This document shows positions 60,043 through 64,000 of a stretch of 64,000 nucleotides of DNA, piece after piece (positions within the stretch are counted from its first letter, which is position 1; each line of letters opens with the position of its first letter). Source of the stretch: Phoebastria nigripes (Eukaryota; Chordata; Aves; Procellariiformes; Diomedeidae). The position numbers and the translations under genes are program-made. Under the pieces are notes generated by a model, which was given only the letters and a program-made list of their open reading frames with translations, did no database searches and was not told the DNA's origin. The stretch lies in contig JAYKAV010000012.1 of NCBI GenBank assembly GCA_035582835.1, positions 1,701,877 to 1,765,876 on the forward strand, in the 5' to 3' direction.

Positions 60043-60065
60043 TTTTTTTTTTTTTTTTTTTTTTT
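60043..60065 (+). repeat. T23 homopolymer
   Basis: This is a run of 23 T followed by AAAGAAGAGA. No retroposed element is visible on either side, so it is not called as the tail of a SINE or processed copy on the minus strand. Confidence 0.9.
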
Positions 60066-62728
60066 AAAGAAGAGATTTCTGAGAGATGTGGCTTTTTTCT
60101 TAGTGTGAAAAGAAAGAAGTTTAGTGATGAACAGTGGGGCTTAAGGTAGTATGCTAGTTCAGGTGGATTGGGAGTGTCCTGGCTGGAATCCATACTCCCA
60201 TGATGTTGTCTCCTAGTTGGCTAAGTTTGTTCGTGATCTCTTCTAGATGGATGAAAAGTATTATGAGTAAAGATAAAAATCTTTGTTGTGTAGTAACAAA
60301 GCCTATATGAAGAAATTTGTCCTATAGCAGTAATGAATCATGTTAGCTTTATGAGATGCAAGCTAAAGACTGCCCTGAACGTTTTTGTTGACATAAAGAA
60401 TCTCCTTGTGCAGGCTGTGGAATCAAAATCTCGTAGCTGTGAATTGGTGGTTGAGGACCATATGGATGGGCCATTGTAGGCAGTGTGCTTTCCAGTGCCA
60501 GCAGGAGAGAGCTACCGCTCTAGTTGGAAAGAAAGAAGAGGGAACACCGGTTCTACTGCTGCAGTTTGAGTTCTGCCTTTAATGGTTCCTTTAATGTATT
60601 GAAATGAATTTTTGAGGAAGATACAGGAAGCAGGAATTCCAGTCTTACGCTCAATTACTAGATCAAGCTTAGGGCTTGGTGCTTACAGTCTGGTAAGCAT
60701 AACTCCCTGGAAGTTGGCAGTCTTCTGGCCGTAGCTTATGGCTACGGAGAGGCAGATGAAGTAGCCAGAGTGTGGTTTGGTTTGCTTTTTTTTGACTTCC
60801 AAGACAACTGGAAGTGCTAGGTTTAGGAAGCAGCGTGTTTCAATATTAACTAAGTATTAAAAAAGACTAAACTTGCATCCTTTGTACACTTCTGGAATGC
60901 TAGGTGATGGTAAGTTAAACGCTTGTCTGAAGTCTTCTCATCCTACCCTTCTGGGAAATGAACGGTACCTGTAACTGGCATACTGCTGGCTCATTCCTGA
61001 GGCATGACTTCTGCGGGTGCTGGCTGGCAAAGCTGCCCCTGGCCTGTTGGTGGGCTGAGGGAGAGGGCGCAGACCCAGAGAGGCAGTCTGCCAGTTACAG
61101 GTAAAAAGCAGTGCTTGTGGATGTGGCTGTGCTTCAGCATGTATGGTGGTGTTTCAGAGCACCCAGCAAAGCTTGCATTAGCTGGTGTGTGACAGGCGGG
61201 CCAGACTTGGATCTGGTAGTGAGATGGAGAGTGCACTTTAAGTGCTACAGTCTGTGCAAGAGTTAGTGCTAATACTAGACACAAGGTGAGCTGAACCCAA
61301 ACTTGTTCATGCAGGTAGGTGTTGACCCTGTACTCCTACGTTACTGGAATACAGTGTGGGGACTTAGTCCAGTCTGGAAGCAGTTTTGCTCTTCTGAATA
61401 ATCCTTATCCAACGTAAGCTAGTACTCAGGCAGGTAAATGGGTTCATGTTGCCCTATGATACAATCTTATCTGTGTGTCTCACTTGCCAGCTTGTTAGAA
61501 TAACTGTTGGAGTGGGCAAGCATCATGTAAGGCTGGTCTGTTGTTGCCTGCTTAGCTAGCTCGTAATCCCCTTCATCTTAAAGTGCTTCGGGTCTAGTAT
61601 TGGGGGTGATTTAGTGATTTTGAATATAAGACCTGTTGGACCGAGGAGGTTTTAGCTGGGCAATTCCACACTAAGTCCCAACAACACATGGAAGCTCCAA
61701 GTTTTTCTTTTCTTGCACCAGGGCCTGGTTAATAGGGGGATGACTGTAGTCAGTTGTGAGTTTTCAAAAGGCAGGTTGTATGTCCATTATCCATAACATA
61801 CCAAACATGAAGTCATGAACAGTATCCAGATATGTGAAGAATATATACTAGAGGGCATTTCTGTACAACTCCTCTTGGTCACTGCAACAGTGACTAGTAC
61901 TGTCCTCCATTAAACAGAGGTTAAGCTTGAATGCTAATCTTCAACTACCTTAATATGAACTCTGTGGAACTTCAATGTCCATTGTTGTACCTGGTTTTAG
62001 GAATCAGATGGCACTAAACTTCTAGAGTATCATGTGCTTAGGTTCTCCAGGAGCTTGGAGTATTAAAAAGGGAGCATCTCTTAAACCAGGAGGCTTAAAG
62101 ACTAGTACTGCATGTTCTTTCTGCATGTAGTCTCTGAAATTCAGTCCGTTTAGTCTCCCTCTTTCTTATCTTTCATATAGGGGCAAGAGTTAACTTTGTT
62201 TTGTGACCTTCAGCGAACAGTTTGTACTAGTGCTGTATGGTCTGTATGACCTCAGAGCTAATGGCTTAATTCATAATCACTTCTAGTACACAAGGCTGAT
62301 CTTCCAGGAGACCTGGATGAAGTACAGTGTCTGCCTGTTGGAATATTCACAGGTGCTGAAAACAGATGCTATTGGTAGATTTGTAAGCAACTACTCTTGC
62401 TGTCCTTGATGAGTGTTTGAGCAATGCTACTGTGTATGACAACAGCCAAGCGCTTTCAGATTGGGAATTGAAAATATTTCTGTGCTTATCAAACTTGTTT
62501 TAAAGCTGATGCCTATTTTAGGAGGAGAAAGCATCGTATTGTGAACACACAGTGATAGGGCTGAGTAATCTGCTCTGGGGAGGGCAGAGGGAAGTCTGAT
62601 TCAAACAGAACTGCCTACTAATAAAAGCATATTCTTCTTGTTCTGCTGTGCGAGTAGCTTTTGCATATAAATACTCTAAGATGCAGCTGAATTCCTGGCT
62701 TTTTTCCTCTGTAGAGGTAGTAAACAAA

Positions 62729-62754
62729 AGCCCTCTAAATTTTGTTAGAGGGCT
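62729..62754. repeat. Perfect 10 bp inverted repeat with 6 nt loop
   Basis: AGCCCTCTAA (62729-62738) and TTAGAGGGCT (62745-62754) are exact reverse complements around ATTTTG. An AT-rich stretch (62758-62800) follows. It lacks the T-run of a Pol III terminator and is not part of a recognised RNA. Confidence 0.6.
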
Positions 62755-64000
62755 AACAAATTAGATATTTAATAATTAATAAATAATCTATAATAATTAG
62801 AGAACTGTTTCTGGGCCAAGACAGTTGGATACAGTAGCAGAACCTATCAAAGGAGATCACTGCCTACTAGCAAAATCCATTACAATCACTTTAACTAATT
62901 TTTGACCAGCCTTAAAAGATAAGGTGACTCCCAGTAGCTTTCTTTAGGTACACTGACTGTGAACAGAGGAACACCCACACTTATATCAGAGTAAGGTCTT
63001 TCAAATGAAGATCTAAGTTGATCAATATGCTCAAAACCTGCAGACTGCAGTGCCCCTCAAAGCTATAAAGTGCCCACCTCACCTCAGAATCCACAGCCTC
63101 CAAACTTCCTATAGAGAGAAAGGTGTGTTTGTGTTTTGGAGGCAGCTCAGTGAAGGCACCTGCTACCCTTTCCTTCTGTTTCTGACAGTTCAGAAAGTAT
63201 GTCAGGTAGTGCTGGTTTGTCTCGCCTACAAAGCAGAGTACAGAAAGCTGAAGCTCAAGCCCCAGGTAACTGAGCAACTCTGTAGTGTAGTTTTTAAGCA
63301 AGTCAGAACAAGTTTTTATGCTACCTGGATGTGTAGCGTGGGTAGAGAGTACTTGGAAAGTAGTATAAGGTGCAGCAGCTTTTCTGAAGATTCTGTAAAA
63401 GCTTCCTTGTGGTGGATCACAGTAATTTCTTCAATATTACATTAAACATGTGGCAAATGAGGTGCTGCTCCCATGTGAAGGAATCTGTATCCTAAAAGAG
63501 CGGTGTGAGAGAGCATTCCTATTGATAGGAACAGCTCTCGAGTGAAGAATCTGGAAGTGTCTGAGTGGGAATAGCTGACACCATATGGGGTAATACAAAG
63601 TAGCACAAAGAGATGGAGGTTCAGGGAGTGCTTGGGAGATGTTTGGTTAGAAGATGTGGGTGTAGGGTGTGACTGTAGAGGCAGGAATGCAGTGGTTCTT
63701 GAGCAACCATGGCAAGCTGACCCTTCAAAGGCAAGATTGGCAGTGCATGCTTTATGAACTGAACTAAACTGCATCAGACGTGGAAAGCACGGTTAACCAT
63801 CTGCTGCTGAGCTACACATAATCAAACTGGCTGAAATGACAACTCATACACTGGGCTTTCAGGGCAGGAACAGGAAGCTAATGAACAGACATTCAGGTTG
63901 TGCACCTACCTTTCTAAGTTAGCAGAAAGGTTAGAGTAGTTTCTGAAACAGTGCTGCATGAGATGGATACATGCTCTTCTGCGTAGCTTAAACAGTTGAA

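Larger units (their letters stand above)
55961..64000 (+). other. AT-richer, CpG-poor DNA with + strand skew; possible first intron of the downstream gene (ARL8B?)
   Basis: The region contains very few long open frames and no recognisable exon. I looked for the ARL8 GTPase motifs (DIGGQ, NKRDL) and did not find them. In single lines counted by hand (60421-60480 and 61501-61560) G clearly exceeds C, and in the second T also exceeds A. Such a skew is typical of introns transcribed left to right. It could equally be intergenic DNA or a different contig joined across the gap. Confidence 0.35.

Noticed and set aside
60043..60065. T23 as the tail of a minus-strand retroposon
   Set aside because: No SINE, LINE or processed-gene body and no flanking duplication could be seen beside it.
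55700..64000. ARL8B coding exons
   Set aside because: I looked for Arf-like GTPase motifs and found none. Only an intron is possible here, so no gene symbol was assigned.

Overview
This 64 kb window is vertebrate genomic DNA, most probably from a bird. It holds one clearly recognisable protein-coding gene, the basic helix-loop-helix (bHLH) circadian and hypoxia repressor BHLHE40 (DEC1/STRA13/SHARP2). The gene lies on the + strand, with coding exons between 28302 and 31527 and a 3'UTR running to about 33240. The case for a bird or close sauropsid rests on a compact, repeat-poor landscape, only decayed fragments resembling CR1, MIR and other amniote-wide repeats, short introns, and a protein close to but distinct from the mammalian one. 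About 40 isolated N bases and two N-gaps show this is a draft assembly.

Layout. 1-27.7 kb is non-coding DNA upstream of BHLHE40; I recognise no exon, only a few ancient repeat relics. From about 27.7 to 29.2 kb is a CpG-island promoter region, with a 245 nt gap (27868-28112) in the promoter itself. Five coding exons follow (80, 70, 108, 124 and 860 coding nt; 413 aa), all with GT-AG introns. The 3'UTR is about 1.7 kb. It starts with an unusual C/T-rich tract ending in 43 T and ends in a block that strongly resembles the mammalian 3'UTR end, with a Pumilio-type site and a polyadenylation signal. 33.2-54.7 kb is non-coding, with more repeat relics and a small 12 bp minisatellite. At 54.7-56.0 kb GC-rich DNA flanks a second gap (738 nt). 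From about 56 kb to the end the sequence is AT-richer, CpG-poor and free of isolated Ns. Lines I counted by hand show G>C, and in part T>A, on the + strand, as expected for an intron transcribed left to right. By synteny with other amniotes (ITPR1-BHLHE40-ARL8B-EDEM1, from memory) this may be intron 1 of ARL8B with its first exon in the gap, but no ARL8B exon is visible.

Functionally the window is a single-gene regulatory neighbourhood. BHLHE40 binds E-boxes and represses clock-controlled, hypoxia-responsive and differentiation genes. Visible control features include an inverted pair of GACGTGC sites beside the promoter gap, a possible 5-codon upstream ORF, a CACGTG E-box in intron 4, and the conserved distal 3'UTR. 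I found no novel multi-gene system; the many long ORFs outside BHLHE40 look like chance frames in GC-rich non-coding DNA.
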